A stretch of DNA of 64,000 bases from contig DATENU010000017.1 in assembly GCA_035274845.1 (NCBI GenBank), forward strand, positions 1 through 64,000, read 5' to 3'. Positions 32,501-40,150 of this stretch are shown piece by piece (the stretch's first letter is position 1; each line of letters opens with the position of its first letter). The stretch comes from Chthoniobacterales bacterium. Lineage in GTDB: Bacteria > Verrucomicrobiota > Verrucomicrobiia > Chthoniobacterales > UBA10450. Under the pieces are notes generated by a model that searched no databases, was not told the DNA's origin, and was given only the letters and a program-made list of their open reading frames with translations. The position numbers and the translations under genes are program-made.

Positions 32501-32984
32501 GGTCCGCGAGATGCAGGAGGAGTCCGCCATCGAGCTGAGCAACCAGAGCAAGGAACGCGCGCTGGTGGGCGAGGTAATCTCCACCGTGGCACTCGCGGAC
32601 CAGATCAGCCGGGAGTTCAATGTGAGCGATCAGGGCATCGACATGGAGATTGAGTTCAATGACGACGCGCACGAGGCCACCGGCGCGAAGCTCTACCTGC
32701 AACTCAAGTCGGGCGATTCCTACACGCGCAAGCGCAGGGGCGACGGCGCCGAAATCTTCACGCTCAAGAAGCAGCGCCACGCGGAATACTGGATGGCGCA
32801 GAAGTTCCCGGTGCTCCTGGTGATCCGCAATTCCGAGGGCGAAGTCCGCTGGATGGAAGTGCGCGACTGGCTGAAGCGCGCAAGCGACAACGGGAAGAAA
32901 GCGGTGAAGCAAATCGTCTTCGAAGGCGAGCGCTTCGACGTGATGAGTGTGCGGCGGTGGCGCGAGCGAGCGTTGGCGTCCTGA
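29499..32984 (+). CDS. TIR - WD40 - Roc/COR GTPase - zinc ribbon - DUF4365 protein
   Basis: This 1161-residue protein combines five parts. TIR is at about 27-145, with putative NADase Glu100 in SDWAQLE. Seven WD40 blades span about 183-461; the LW(D/E/N) ends recur almost exactly every 42 residues. A Roc-type GTPase spans about 486-655, with P-loop GDSGTGKT (494-501), switch II WDFGGQ (543-548) and G5 motif ETSAKK; the G4 site is degenerate (AGRVD). A winged-helix COR-like region covers about 660-910. A zinc ribbon is formed by Cys928, Cys931, Cys976 and Cys979. A DUF4365 nuclease-like domain covers about 1025-1135, with GIDMEIE and LQLKSG (D-QxK residues Asp1048, Gln1068, Lys1070). A propeller sensor, GTPase switch and two possible effectors in one chain suggest an anti-phage defence protein. 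GTG 29562 is an alternative start. Confidence 0.92.
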   Translation: MLRLRPAVASTRIVGCEITDIVDADFEYDVFLSYSAKDKAVVRPLAERLRSDGVKVWFDEWVLKPGDSIPAKIEEGLEHSRVLVLCMSANAFGSDWAQLESGIFRFRDPLNKERRFLPLRLDDAPIKGSLAQFLYINWLPAEREQGYARLLEASRPPATRQLEEPAIRCEGGSEQKSFFSVKSEIHSLAFNSDGVRALSGGYDNTMRLWNIARGVSIREFRGHRGTVLGVAWSPEGRRALSGSDDNSVRVWDVETGRCLLVCKGHTASVNDVAWSPEGQRALSGSDDKTVRLWEVKTGRGLSVFQGHTHWIKCVTWSPDGKLALSGATDQTLRVWEVQTGHCVSVLEGHSGAITSAAWSPDGQLALSGSSDNTVRLWDVKTGRCLFVLEGHTASILKIVWRADRHYALSGSRDETVRLWDLKTGRCLHILKCSMAVRGLEWSADQHHAFSGDTWGGIRMWDLSEFVKDAGSSADAGLSPLDQVQYTNAKILLVGDSGTGKTGLSKRLALNDWQPSDSTVGAWATQWKLPVSGGKGVEREIWLWDFGGQADQRLIHQLYMDETALAVLVFDGQKEDLFETLGQWDRDLTRASRKEFAKLLVAGRVDAGGLRVSRSEVEKFAADRKFGGFLETSAKKNTGCEELKQAILDAIKWDELPCRTTEVLFKRLKEEIIALKENGRVLMRFNELRETLQLRLTGELARFNDAELRAVLTLLAGPGVVWELAFGSWVLLQPERINAYAQAVIRTLQADENQRGCLMEERVLKGDLMYESSIGKLEGDDERFVLLAMHQTLVERGLCLRQPTSKGNLLVFPSYYRREREEQPKLPAVLVDYRFTGFLDEIYATLVVRLHHSDAFQQDKLWRYAADFKTNAGKQLGIKLTRRAPGVGDLEVYFDPAVSMEEKIIFSKYVHEHLLQHARDVERLRHYVCPECGTPVGNREVAMKRLNDWLRGRPPQPEATGSFKLRQKKEETPSIICVGCEQRVLLWDEMEQCFASPEIQQRVREMQEESAIELSNQSKERALVGEVISTVALADQISREFNVSDQGIDMEIEFNDDAHEATGAKLYLQLKSGDSYTRKRRGDGAEIFTLKKQRHAEYWMAQKFPVLLVIRNSEGEVRWMEVRDWLKRASDNGKKAVKQIVFEGERFDVMSVRRWRERALAS

Positions 32985-32987
32985 CGG

Positions 32988-33845
32988 CTACTTTGGAATT
33001 GCCGAGAATGTCACCGCCGTAAGTCGGGAGGTGGTTTGGAGCGCGCCGAGGAGGGTGAATAGCTTGGGAGATTTCCCGAAGGCGAAGAGGCGATAGAGGT
33101 GGTAGTCGGGGTCGCGAGCGGCGGAGAATTCGACTTCGTTGCGGGAGGCGAAGAATGGGGTGAGGGCACCGAATCGGGTGGTCTTGACTTCGATGAGGCG
33201 TTCGCGGCCGTCGATCTCGAAGGAATGGATGTCGTAGCCGAGATGATCGCCTAGGGTTTGGGAGATGTGTTCGATGCGGTCGGCGAGGCGGCGTTCGCCG
33301 GCGCGCCAGAGGCGCTCGTGCTCGAAGCGCAAGACGAGATCTTCGCCAGCGCGGCCGAGGGAGCGGCTGCGTGCTTCGATTTCCAAATAGTTGCGACGGA
33401 CGGGCGGTTGGGCGGACGACGGTTCTTCGCGCACGCGAGCCGTCGGCTCCTCGGAATGCGGGCGCGGGACTTCAATGCCAAGAATGTCGTCAAAGACGGG
33501 CGGTGGAAGAAGGGGTGCTTCTACCGCGGCTGCGACCGTGGCATTGAGATTGGCCGCAGCGCTTAGGCGCTCAGCGACGACTTCGGCGAGAAGCCGCTGG
33601 TAATTGCCGAGCGGCTTGTATCCATCGATGTAGGGATAGCCGAGTTCGATGAGGATCGCGCTAATGTTTTGATGCTTGCGTTCGACGGAACCGCGTGGGC
33701 GATCATCGAGCATCAGCTGCAGATTCCGATTGCGCTCGGCTTTGTTGAACGGCTCCCCGCGCAATTCCATAGTCAGCATCGCGAAGTAATCGGCGACGAC
33801 GGCTTCGACTTCTTCGCGCAACCAATTGGCGGGCATGTGGGACAT
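32988..33845 (-). CDS. DUF3883 (NO VEIN-like) domain protein, restriction-type
   Basis: The start at ATG 33845 (ATG 33836 is equally possible) gives 285 residues. The N-terminal part, with WLREEVEAVVADYFAML and FNKAERNRNLQLML, then KHQNISAILIELGYPYIDG, matches an N-terminal module often joined to nucleases. The C-terminal part (about 185-275) is DUF3883, with LGYDIHSFEIDG, LIEVKTTRFG and PFFASRNEVEFS. Glu and Lys in LIEVKTT suggest a PD-(D/E)xK nuclease core. DUF3883 proteins are common in restriction and phage-defence loci. It is convergent with the TIR-GTPase gene, with 3 bases between them. Confidence 0.85.
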   Translation of the reverse strand: MSHMPANWLREEVEAVVADYFAMLTMELRGEPFNKAERNRNLQLMLDDRPRGSVERKHQNISAILIELGYPYIDGYKPLGNYQRLLAEVVAERLSAAANLNATVAAAVEAPLLPPPVFDDILGIEVPRPHSEEPTARVREEPSSAQPPVRRNYLEIEARSRSLGRAGEDLVLRFEHERLWRAGERRLADRIEHISQTLGDHLGYDIHSFEIDGRERLIEVKTTRFGALTPFFASRNEVEFSAARDPDYHLYRLFAFGKSPKLFTLLGALQTTSRLTAVTFSAIPK

Positions 33846-33923
33846 TATTCGACGAGCTCGCCGCATGGAAGGCGCTTCTCTGGCGGGCGAGTCATCTTCT
33901 ACAACGTGCAGGCGTTCCACCGT

Positions 33924-34091
33924 TCAGTGCCCGCGCCAGTAAGCACGGATTTTGATGCCGGGATTGCGCACCCCAATCTTGATGCCGCTGAGGTAAGTGC
34001 GGCCGAGATCGAACGATTCGGCCAGTTGGTCTTGAGAAAGGCCGCGATCACTGCGCCGGCGCGCCACGTTGCGGCCAAACGCAGCCAGCAT
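33924..34091 (-). pseudogene. Truncated XRE-family HTH regulator
   Basis: The start at ATG 34091 gives 55 residues (TTG 34127 is an alternative). It matches the start of an XRE helix-turn-helix: MLAAFGRNVARRR, GLSQDQLAES, DLGRTYLSGIKIGVRNPGIK. After NPGIK the usual continuation is found in another frame (about LLARALNGGTPAR), so a frameshift has probably broken the gene. It lies upstream of the DUF3883 gene on the same strand. Such regulators often control restriction genes. Confidence 0.65.
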
Positions 34092-34136
34092 GAGGTCACG
34101 CTTCGGTCTGCGGACAATCGGCGACAAATATCTGGT

Positions 34137-34250
34137 TTAGAACATTCGAATTTCCGTCCGTCCGGCGAAATCAGCCTTCGCCAGATACCCAGCTTGCTTC
34201 TGCGAAAGTTTCATTAGTTTCACGCCGATCTTTTGGAGGTGCAGGTGGGC
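34137..34250 (-). pseudogene. Remnant of an ahcY 3' end
   Basis: On the minus strand the codons read [19 protein letters not shown] then AGYL, close to [18 protein letters not shown] plus AEYL at the end of the intact AhcY encoded from 36151 down to 34718. After that point it differs and stops at 34137-34139. The nucleotide match is clearest at 34221-34250 against 34805-34834 (30 bases, 5 differences). The remnant is in the same orientation as ahcY and lies on the far side of hicAB. Confidence 0.75.
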
Positions 34251-34255
34251 CGATA

Positions 34256-34480
34256 TCAAACGGTGACAGGTACGGTGACGAGCGCCCGTTTTGCAGGCAA
34301 GGCGCGATGCCCTCGTTCGCTTTCGGCGATCTCATCGCTCACCAATCGCGAAAGCTCCCGATAAACCTTTTGTTCATCAGCGCCATGGCAGACACCGCCG
34401 ATAAAGAGGTCGGGGCAATATCCGACGAAAAGCTGGTCTGATACATTCCACTGAACAAATTTTAAGTAATCGGTTTTCAT
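34256..34480 (-). CDS. hicB: HicB-like antitoxin
   Basis: The 74-residue protein begins with the HicB-type segment KFVQWNVSDQLFVGYCPDLF, then IGGVCHGADEQKVYRELSRLV. The usual C-terminal DNA-binding domain is absent, so it is a short HicB form. Its ATG overlaps the hicA stop by 4 bases (ATGA), as is normal for this toxin-first gene order. HicB would bind and neutralise HicA. Confidence 0.78.
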   Translation of the reverse strand: MKTDYLKFVQWNVSDQLFVGYCPDLFIGGVCHGADEQKVYRELSRLVSDEIAESERGHRALPAKRALVTVPVTV

Positions 34481-34677
34481 TTTCGCACTTCGCGGACGGC
34501 GATCCTGACTGCCTTTTCCTGGTAGTGATGAGCATCTGCGCCGCCCGCTCCGCTAAGAATTATTTTACGCGGCGAATCAGGGTGAGCAAACTTGCGATGG
34601 CTCCCTTTGCCACCGCTTGTGTTAAGCCAACCGGCTCTTTCCAGTTCTGCAACCAGTTCGCGGATTTTCCGAGGCAT
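34477..34677 (-). CDS. hicA: HicA-like mRNA interferase toxin
   Basis: The start at ATG 34677 gives 66 residues. The double-stranded-RNA-binding-like fold motif GGKGSHRKFAHPDSP carries the catalytic His27. The start MPRKIRELVAELERAGW is typical of HicA. The toxin cleaves mRNA when HicB is lost. The frame stays open upstream into the end of ahcY but that part has no HicA features. The 40-base gap to ahcY and the ahcY remnant on the other side suggest an inserted cassette. Confidence 0.82.
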   Translation of the reverse strand: MPRKIRELVAELERAGWLNTSGGKGSHRKFAHPDSPRKIILSGAGGADAHHYQEKAVRIAVREVRK

Positions 34678-34717
34678 CGCGCCTGTCGTTCTCGTGGCCG
34701 GAGCTCGTGATGTCCGC

Positions 34718-36151
34718 TTAGTAGCGGTAGTGCTCTGATTTGTACGGGCCTTCGATCGGCACACCGAGATACTCGGCCTGCCTCTCGGTCAGCTTGGTCA
34801 ATCTCACCCCGATCTTCTGGAGATGGAGGCGGGCAACTTCTTCGTCGAGTTGTTTCGAAAGAACGTAAACACCCACCTTGTAGGTATCCTTGTTCTTCCA
34901 GAGATCGAGCTGGGCGAGCACTTGGTTCGAGAACGAATTCGACATCACGAAGCTCGGGTGGCCGGTGGCGCAACCGAGGTTCACGAGCCGGCCTTCCGCC
35001 AGCATGAAAATTTCGTGGCCATCCGGGAAGGTGTATTTGTCCACCTGCGGCTTGATGTTGGTCCGCTTCACGTCTTTGCGCTCGTTGAGCGGCTCGACCT
35101 GAATCTCATTATCGAAATGTCCGATGTTGCAGACGATCGCCTGGTCCTTCATCCGCTCCATGTGCTCGAGCGTGATGATGTCGACGTTGCCGGTCGTGCT
35201 CACGTAAATGTCGCCACGCCCCAGCGTGTCTTCGACCGTGGTCACTTCGTAGCCCTCCATCGCCGCCTGCAGCGCGTTGATGGGGTCGATTTCGGTGATC
35301 ACCACGCGCGCCCCCTGGCCGCGGAGTGATTGAGCGCAGCCTTTGCCGACGTCGCCGTAACCGCAAATGACCGCGACTTTGCCCGCGATCATGACGTCGA
35401 GCGCGCGGTTGAGACCGTCGACGAGCGAATGACGGCAGCCGTAAAGATTGTCGAATTTCGATTTGGTAACCGAGTCGTTGACGTTAATGGCCGGGATGAG
35501 CAGCTGATTGTTCTGCTGCATCTTGTAAAGGCGATGAACGCCGGTGGTCGTCTCCTCCGAAACGCCGCGCCATTCCTTCACCAGCTCATGCCAGCGATAG
35601 GGATTCTCGCGCTGCACTTCGAGCAGCAGATCCTTGATGACCTGTTCTTCCTTGCTCGCCGACTTCGATTTCGCCCACTCGCCGCCTTCTTCCAGCTCGT
35701 AGCCTTTGTGGATGAAGAGCGTCACGTCGCCGCCGTCATCGACGACGAGCTGAGGACCTTTGCCGTCCGGGAACGAGATCGCCTGGTTGGTGCACCACCA
35801 ATATTCCTCCAGGGTCTCGCCCTTCCACGCGAACACCGGCACTCCCGCCTTCGCAATCGCCGCCGCCGCATGGTCCTGGGTCGAAAAAATATTGCAGCTG
35901 GCCCAGCGCACTTGCGCGCCCAGAGCGACGAGCGTCTCAATCAAGACCGCCGTCTGAATCGTCATGTGCAGGGAACCGGTCACGCGCACGCCCTGGAGCG
36001 GTGTGCTCGGCGCGTACTTCTCGCGGATTGCCATCAATCCCGGCATCTCTTTTTCGGCGATCGCAATTTCCTTGCGACCCCAATCCGCGAGCGTGATGTC
36101 GCGAACTTTGAAGTCTTGTTTCGTGATTTCTTGGGTGGTGGTAGTGCTCAT
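34718..36151 (-). CDS. ahcY: Adenosylhomocysteinase
   Basis: The 477-residue protein hydrolyses S-adenosylhomocysteine to adenosine and homocysteine, removing the product inhibitor of methyltransferases. The NAD-binding motif GYGDVGKG, the N-terminal block [17 protein letters not shown], and the conserved C-terminus [10 protein letters not shown] are present. It lies 4 bases after metK on the same strand, so the two form a SAM-cycle operon. Confidence 0.97.
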   Translation of the reverse strand: MSTTTTQEITKQDFKVRDITLADWGRKEIAIAEKEMPGLMAIREKYAPSTPLQGVRVTGSLHMTIQTAVLIETLVALGAQVRWASCNIFSTQDHAAAAIAKAGVPVFAWKGETLEEYWWCTNQAISFPDGKGPQLVVDDGGDVTLFIHKGYELEEGGEWAKSKSASKEEQVIKDLLLEVQRENPYRWHELVKEWRGVSEETTTGVHRLYKMQQNNQLLIPAINVNDSVTKSKFDNLYGCRHSLVDGLNRALDVMIAGKVAVICGYGDVGKGCAQSLRGQGARVVITEIDPINALQAAMEGYEVTTVEDTLGRGDIYVSTTGNVDIITLEHMERMKDQAIVCNIGHFDNEIQVEPLNERKDVKRTNIKPQVDKYTFPDGHEIFMLAEGRLVNLGCATGHPSFVMSNSFSNQVLAQLDLWKNKDTYKVGVYVLSKQLDEEVARLHLQKIGVRLTKLTERQAEYLGVPIEGPYKSEHYRY

Positions 36152-36155
36152 AAAT

Positions 36156-37355
36156 TTATTTCGCAGCTTTCTTTAAGGCGGCGGCCTTGTCGGTTTTTTC
36201 CCAGGTAATATCGGGGTCGTCTTTGCCGAAGTGGCCGTAGTTGGTGGTCTTGGAGTAAATCGGGCGAAGCAGGTCGAGCTGCTTAACGATATCGGCAGGC
36301 TTGAACGAGAAAGTGCGGTTGATGGCGCGCTCGATCGCTTCCTCGTCGACGGTGTTCGTGCCGAAGGTGTTGATCGCCATGCTGACTGGATCGGGGTAGC
36401 CGATCGCGTAGGCGAATTGGATCTCGCAACGCTTGGCGAGCCCGGCCGCCACGACGTTCTTCGCGACCCAGCGTCCCATGTAGGCGGCGCTGCGATCGAC
36501 TTTGCTCGGGTCCTTGCCGGAAAACGCCCCGCCGCCGTGCCGGCCCCACCCACCGTAGCTGTCGACGATAATCTTGCGGCCGGTGAGACCAGTGTCGCCC
36601 TGCGGACCGCCGATCACGAAGCGACCGGTTGGATTGATTAGAAATTGGGTGGTGCCGTTGAGCATCGATTTCGGCAGAACCTTTCGGATTATCTTCTCGA
36701 TGCAGAACTTTTCGATCTCGCTGTGGGCCTTGTCCTCGGTGTGCTGGGTCGAAATAACCACGTTGGAAATGCCAACCGGCTTGCCGTTCTCGTAAATCAC
36801 CGAGACCTGCGATTTCGCGTCGGGGCGAAGCCATTCGGCTTTCCCGCTCTTGCGAATCCGGGTCAGCTCGCGGCCGAGACGGTGCGCGAACATGATCGGC
36901 GCCGGCATCAATTCCGGCGTGTCGTCACAGGCGAAGCCGAACATCAGTCCCTGGTCGCCCGCGCCCTGTTCCGCGGTCTTTTTGCCTTTCGCCTTCTTCG
37001 CGTCGACGCCCTGCGAAATGTCGCCGGATTGGTCGGTGATGACCGTGTTCACGAAAATTTTCTTGGCGTGAAAGACGTCGTCGTCGTGGACATAACCGAT
37101 CTCTCGAACGGTATCGCGCACGATCTGGTTGATCGGGATGACGTCTTCGAGGTGCTTGTTCTTCGGCAGATTCGGCACCGTGATTTCGCCGCCGACTACG
37201 ACCACGTTGCTCTTGGCGTAGGTTTCGCAGGCCACGCGGCTCCGACGGTCCTGGCGGAGGCAGGCGTCGAGAACGGCATCGGAAATGGTGTCACAAACTT
37301 TATCCGGATGGCCTTCGCCTACGGATTCGGAAGCAAAAATGAAACGTCGAAGCAT
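36156..37355 (-). CDS. metK: S-adenosylmethionine synthetase
   Basis: The 399-residue protein has the ATP-binding start [20 protein letters not shown] and the P-loop-like [16 protein letters not shown]. The phosphate-binding segment around [19 protein letters not shown] is intact. It makes SAM from methionine and ATP. It is the first gene of the metK-ahcY operon and is divergent from an ArsR-methyltransferase gene, with 104 bases between the two starts. Confidence 0.97.
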   Translation of the reverse strand: MLRRFIFASESVGEGHPDKVCDTISDAVLDACLRQDRRSRVACETYAKSNVVVVGGEITVPNLPKNKHLEDVIPINQIVRDTVREIGYVHDDDVFHAKKIFVNTVITDQSGDISQGVDAKKAKGKKTAEQGAGDQGLMFGFACDDTPELMPAPIMFAHRLGRELTRIRKSGKAEWLRPDAKSQVSVIYENGKPVGISNVVISTQHTEDKAHSEIEKFCIEKIIRKVLPKSMLNGTTQFLINPTGRFVIGGPQGDTGLTGRKIIVDSYGGWGRHGGGAFSGKDPSKVDRSAAYMGRWVAKNVVAAGLAKRCEIQFAYAIGYPDPVSMAINTFGTNTVDEEAIERAINRTFSFKPADIVKQLDLLRPIYSKTTNYGHFGKDDPDITWEKTDKAAALKKAAK

Positions 37356-37459
37356 GGAAGTGCAGTTGGAAGATTGGAGATTACGCTGAACTGAAGAAGC
37401 AAATGATCAGCCAACATATTGACCAATCATGATACGTCGATATATCGTTTGGGCAGCAA
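37356..37459. promoter_or_regulatory. Shared promoter region of metK and the ArsR-methyltransferase gene
   Basis: The 104-base divergent region contains a perfect 10-bp palindrome, CGATATATCG, at 37438-37447. It also has an ATGAT...ATCAT inverted repeat (about 37403-37430). It is AT-richer than its flanks. The palindrome is 12 bases before the ArsR-type start, a good place for an autoregulatory operator; this is inference. Confidence 0.55.
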
Positions 37460-38395
37460 ATGGCGTCAACCATTAATTTTCTCAAGCTCCTGGCCGATCC
37501 GACCCGGCTCCGGCTCCTCCTTTTACTCGAGGAAGACGAGCTCTCCGTGGCCGAGCTGCAGAAGATCCTTGGGATGGGCCAATCCCGCATCTCGAGTCAC
37601 CTGGCCCAGTTGAAACGGGCCGGCGTCGTGGAAGACCGCCGCGCGGGGAAGAATGTTTATTATGGGCTGACCGCGAAGGAGGAACGCAATCCCGCCCGGG
37701 CCAAAGTCAGCGAGCTGATTCGGGTGCTCGCGCGCGAGATGCCGGAAACAGCGCGGGACCGGACGGCGCTTCAACTCACCCTCCGGAAGCGGCGGGACAA
37801 GGCGCGCGAATATTTCGACGAGCTCGCCGGCAAATTTGGACGCAGTTATGTCCCCGGCCGATCCTGGCAGGCGCTTGCTCACACCTTAATTTCGCTGCTC
37901 CCGAAATTGACCGTGGCCGATCTGGGCGCGGGAGAAGGAACCCTTTCCCAGCTCCTCGCGAAAACCGCGCACAAGGTCATCGCGATCGATAATTCGCCGA
38001 AGATGGTGGAGTTCGGGTCGCAGCTGGCAAAAAAACACGACTTCACAAATCTCGAGTACCGCCTCGGCGACATAGAAGACCCACCCATCGCCAAGGGGAC
38101 GGTGGACCTGGCGATTCTGAGCCAGGCCCTGCACCACGCGATTTATCCCGAGCGCGCCATCGCCGGCGCCCACCGCATTTTGCGAAAGGGCGGACGGATC
38201 GTCATTCTCGATTTGCTCAGCCACCGCTTCGAGCGGGCCCGCGAGCTTTACGCCGATCACTGGCTCGGCTTCAGCGAAATCCAGCTCCATCAATTTCTCG
38301 AAGCGGCCGGCTTCAAGAACATCGAAGTCACCGTCGTCTCCCGGGAAAAACAGAGCCCTCATTTCCAGACGGTTTTTGCCACCGGGCTGAAGTAA
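37460..38395 (+). CDS. ArsR-family HTH regulator fused to a SAM methyltransferase domain
   Basis: The 311-residue protein has an ArsR winged helix at about residues 1-90 (LKLLADPTRLRLLLLLEEDE, LGMGQSRISSHLAQLKRAGV). A class I SAM-binding domain covers about 145-260 (VADLGAGEGTLSQLLA, VIAIDNSPKMVEF, ILRKGGRIVILD). It lacks the cysteine metal site of ArsR metal sensors. Divergence from metK-ahcY suggests it senses SAM or SAH and controls the SAM cycle; SahR of proteobacteria is a functional precedent without the fused domain. Whether the methyltransferase part is catalytic or only senses SAM is unknown. Confidence 0.88.
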   Translation: MASTINFLKLLADPTRLRLLLLLEEDELSVAELQKILGMGQSRISSHLAQLKRAGVVEDRRAGKNVYYGLTAKEERNPARAKVSELIRVLAREMPETARDRTALQLTLRKRRDKAREYFDELAGKFGRSYVPGRSWQALAHTLISLLPKLTVADLGAGEGTLSQLLAKTAHKVIAIDNSPKMVEFGSQLAKKHDFTNLEYRLGDIEDPPIAKGTVDLAILSQALHHAIYPERAIAGAHRILRKGGRIVILDLLSHRFERARELYADHWLGFSEIQLHQFLEAAGFKNIEVTVVSREKQSPHFQTVFATGLK

Positions 38396-38501
38396 GGCAG
38401 CGCTCGGCGATTTTGGGGAGAGACACAAAATCGCTGGGATCGGCGAGATTCATCGCGTGTTTTCGCGCGCCCAAGTGTCTATGCTTTTAGATCGCCCGCC
38501 T

Positions 38502-40019
38502 ATGAAAAGAATAATCCTTCTCCAGTGTATCGTTACCGCCATCTCCTCGCCGGCATTCGGCGGCCCGCCCGCCCTCACGATTTACAACCAAAACTTTGCC
38601 GTGGTGCGGGACACGATACCGCTGGATTTGAAGGAGGGAGCCAATGAGGTGCGCTTCTCGGAAACGACGGCGCATCTCGAGCCGGATTCGGTCATTCTGC
38701 GCGATTCGCAGGGAAAAACGAATCTCGAAATCCTCGAGCAAAATTACCGGAACGACCCTGTCTCGCAGGAATTACTCCTCTCGATGTTTGAAGGAAAGAC
38801 CATCGATTTTCTAGTGACGGAAGCGAACAAACCGAACACGATCGTGCAGGGCAAGATCATCCGGAGCGGATATGCGATGCACTCGCAATCGGCTTTGAAC
38901 CGTTACGGCCCGAATTACAGCGCGGCGCAATCGTCGATGGCTTATGGAACGACCGGCACTTCCCAGCCGATCATCGAAGTAGACGGGAAGCTTCGGTTTG
39001 CCCTCCCAGGACAGCCACTTTTCCCCGCGCTCGGCACCGACACCGTTCTGAAACTAACCATCGCGTGGCAGCTTCGGGCGGACAAGCCCGGCAAACTCGA
39101 AGCGGAGCTGGCCTACGTGACCAGCGGAATGAGCTGGGAAGCGGATTATAACGTCGTGGCCCCCGAGAACAGCGACCTGCTGGACGTGGTCGGCTGGGTC
39201 ACAATGGACAACCAGAGCGGCAAAACGTTCGAGAACGCCAAGATCAAGTTGATGGCCGGAGACGTGAGCAAAATCCAGGAAAGAGGCGCCTACGACTACT
39301 TGGGGAACGAAGAGCTCGCCGTCTCTGCCGTCAGCCAGGTTCCGCCGGTCACGGAAAAGGCCTTCCAGGATTACCACCTCTACACCCTCGCGAGACCGAC
39401 GACTCTGCGGGACCGCGAAACGAAGCAGGTCGAGTTCATTCGCGCCGCCAAGGTGCAGTCGCAGAAGATTTACGTTTACGACGGGATGAAGCTCGATTGG
39501 CAACGGTATCGCGGTTACTCGATGGAAAATATGCGAAACAACCAGGACATCGCCGCGGAGTCCAATTCCAAGGTCGCCGTCATGCGCGAGTTCAAGAACT
39601 CGGAAGCCAACCATCTCGGAATGCCGCTTCCGAAAGGCCGGGTCCGTTTTTACAAGGAAGACGACAAACAGCTGGAGTTCACCGGCGAGAACGTAATCGA
39701 CCACACGCCCAGGGACGAAACGGTCCGCATCTTCACCGGGAACGCCTTCGATCTCGTGGGCGAACGGCGCCGGACGAATTTCAAGATCGACACGTCGAAA
39801 AACACGATCGACGAATCGTTCGAGATTACTCTGCGTAACCGGAGCAAGGAAGGGGCGGAGATCCGGATCGTCGAACATCTCTTCCGCTGGTTCACCTGGG
39901 ACATTAGCGAAAAGTCGGACGCCTTTACGAAGACCAACGCCCAGACTGTCGAGTTTCGCGCCCAGCTCAAACCGAACGAAGAAAAGAAGGTGCGCTACAC
40001 GGCGCATTATTTCTGGTGA
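38502..40019 (+). CDS. Secreted DUF4139 family protein
   Basis: The start at ATG 38502 gives 505 residues with a signal peptide (MKRIILLQCIVTAISSPAFG). An N-terminal segment, LTIYNQNFAVVRDTIPLDL, fits DUF4140-type beginnings. The rest matches DUF4139, with AYVTSGMSWEADYNVVAP and the C-terminal VEFRAQLKPNEEKKVRYTAH. DUF4139 proteins are beta-rich surface or periplasmic proteins of unknown function. Confidence 0.82.
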   Translation: MKRIILLQCIVTAISSPAFGGPPALTIYNQNFAVVRDTIPLDLKEGANEVRFSETTAHLEPDSVILRDSQGKTNLEILEQNYRNDPVSQELLLSMFEGKTIDFLVTEANKPNTIVQGKIIRSGYAMHSQSALNRYGPNYSAAQSSMAYGTTGTSQPIIEVDGKLRFALPGQPLFPALGTDTVLKLTIAWQLRADKPGKLEAELAYVTSGMSWEADYNVVAPENSDLLDVVGWVTMDNQSGKTFENAKIKLMAGDVSKIQERGAYDYLGNEELAVSAVSQVPPVTEKAFQDYHLYTLARPTTLRDRETKQVEFIRAAKVQSQKIYVYDGMKLDWQRYRGYSMENMRNNQDIAAESNSKVAVMREFKNSEANHLGMPLPKGRVRFYKEDDKQLEFTGENVIDHTPRDETVRIFTGNAFDLVGERRRTNFKIDTSKNTIDESFEITLRNRSKEGAEIRIVEHLFRWFTWDISEKSDAFTKTNAQTVEFRAQLKPNEEKKVRYTAHYFW

Positions 40020-40150
40020 TACCCCAGGATTGCTTCCAATAACGTGAAGCCGTCGTCCCTCGCATAGACGGAGCAACGGCGCTCGATTTCACTCGTCAGC
40101 GAAGAAGACCGCTGGTAGGACTCATTTCGCCCCTCGCGGAAAAACCAAGT

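Noticed and set aside
30909-32912. 667-codon open frame antisense to the TIR-WD40-GTPase gene
   Set aside because: The composition (His/Arg/Leu-rich) is that of an antisense shadow, and the sense strand has clear domains throughout.
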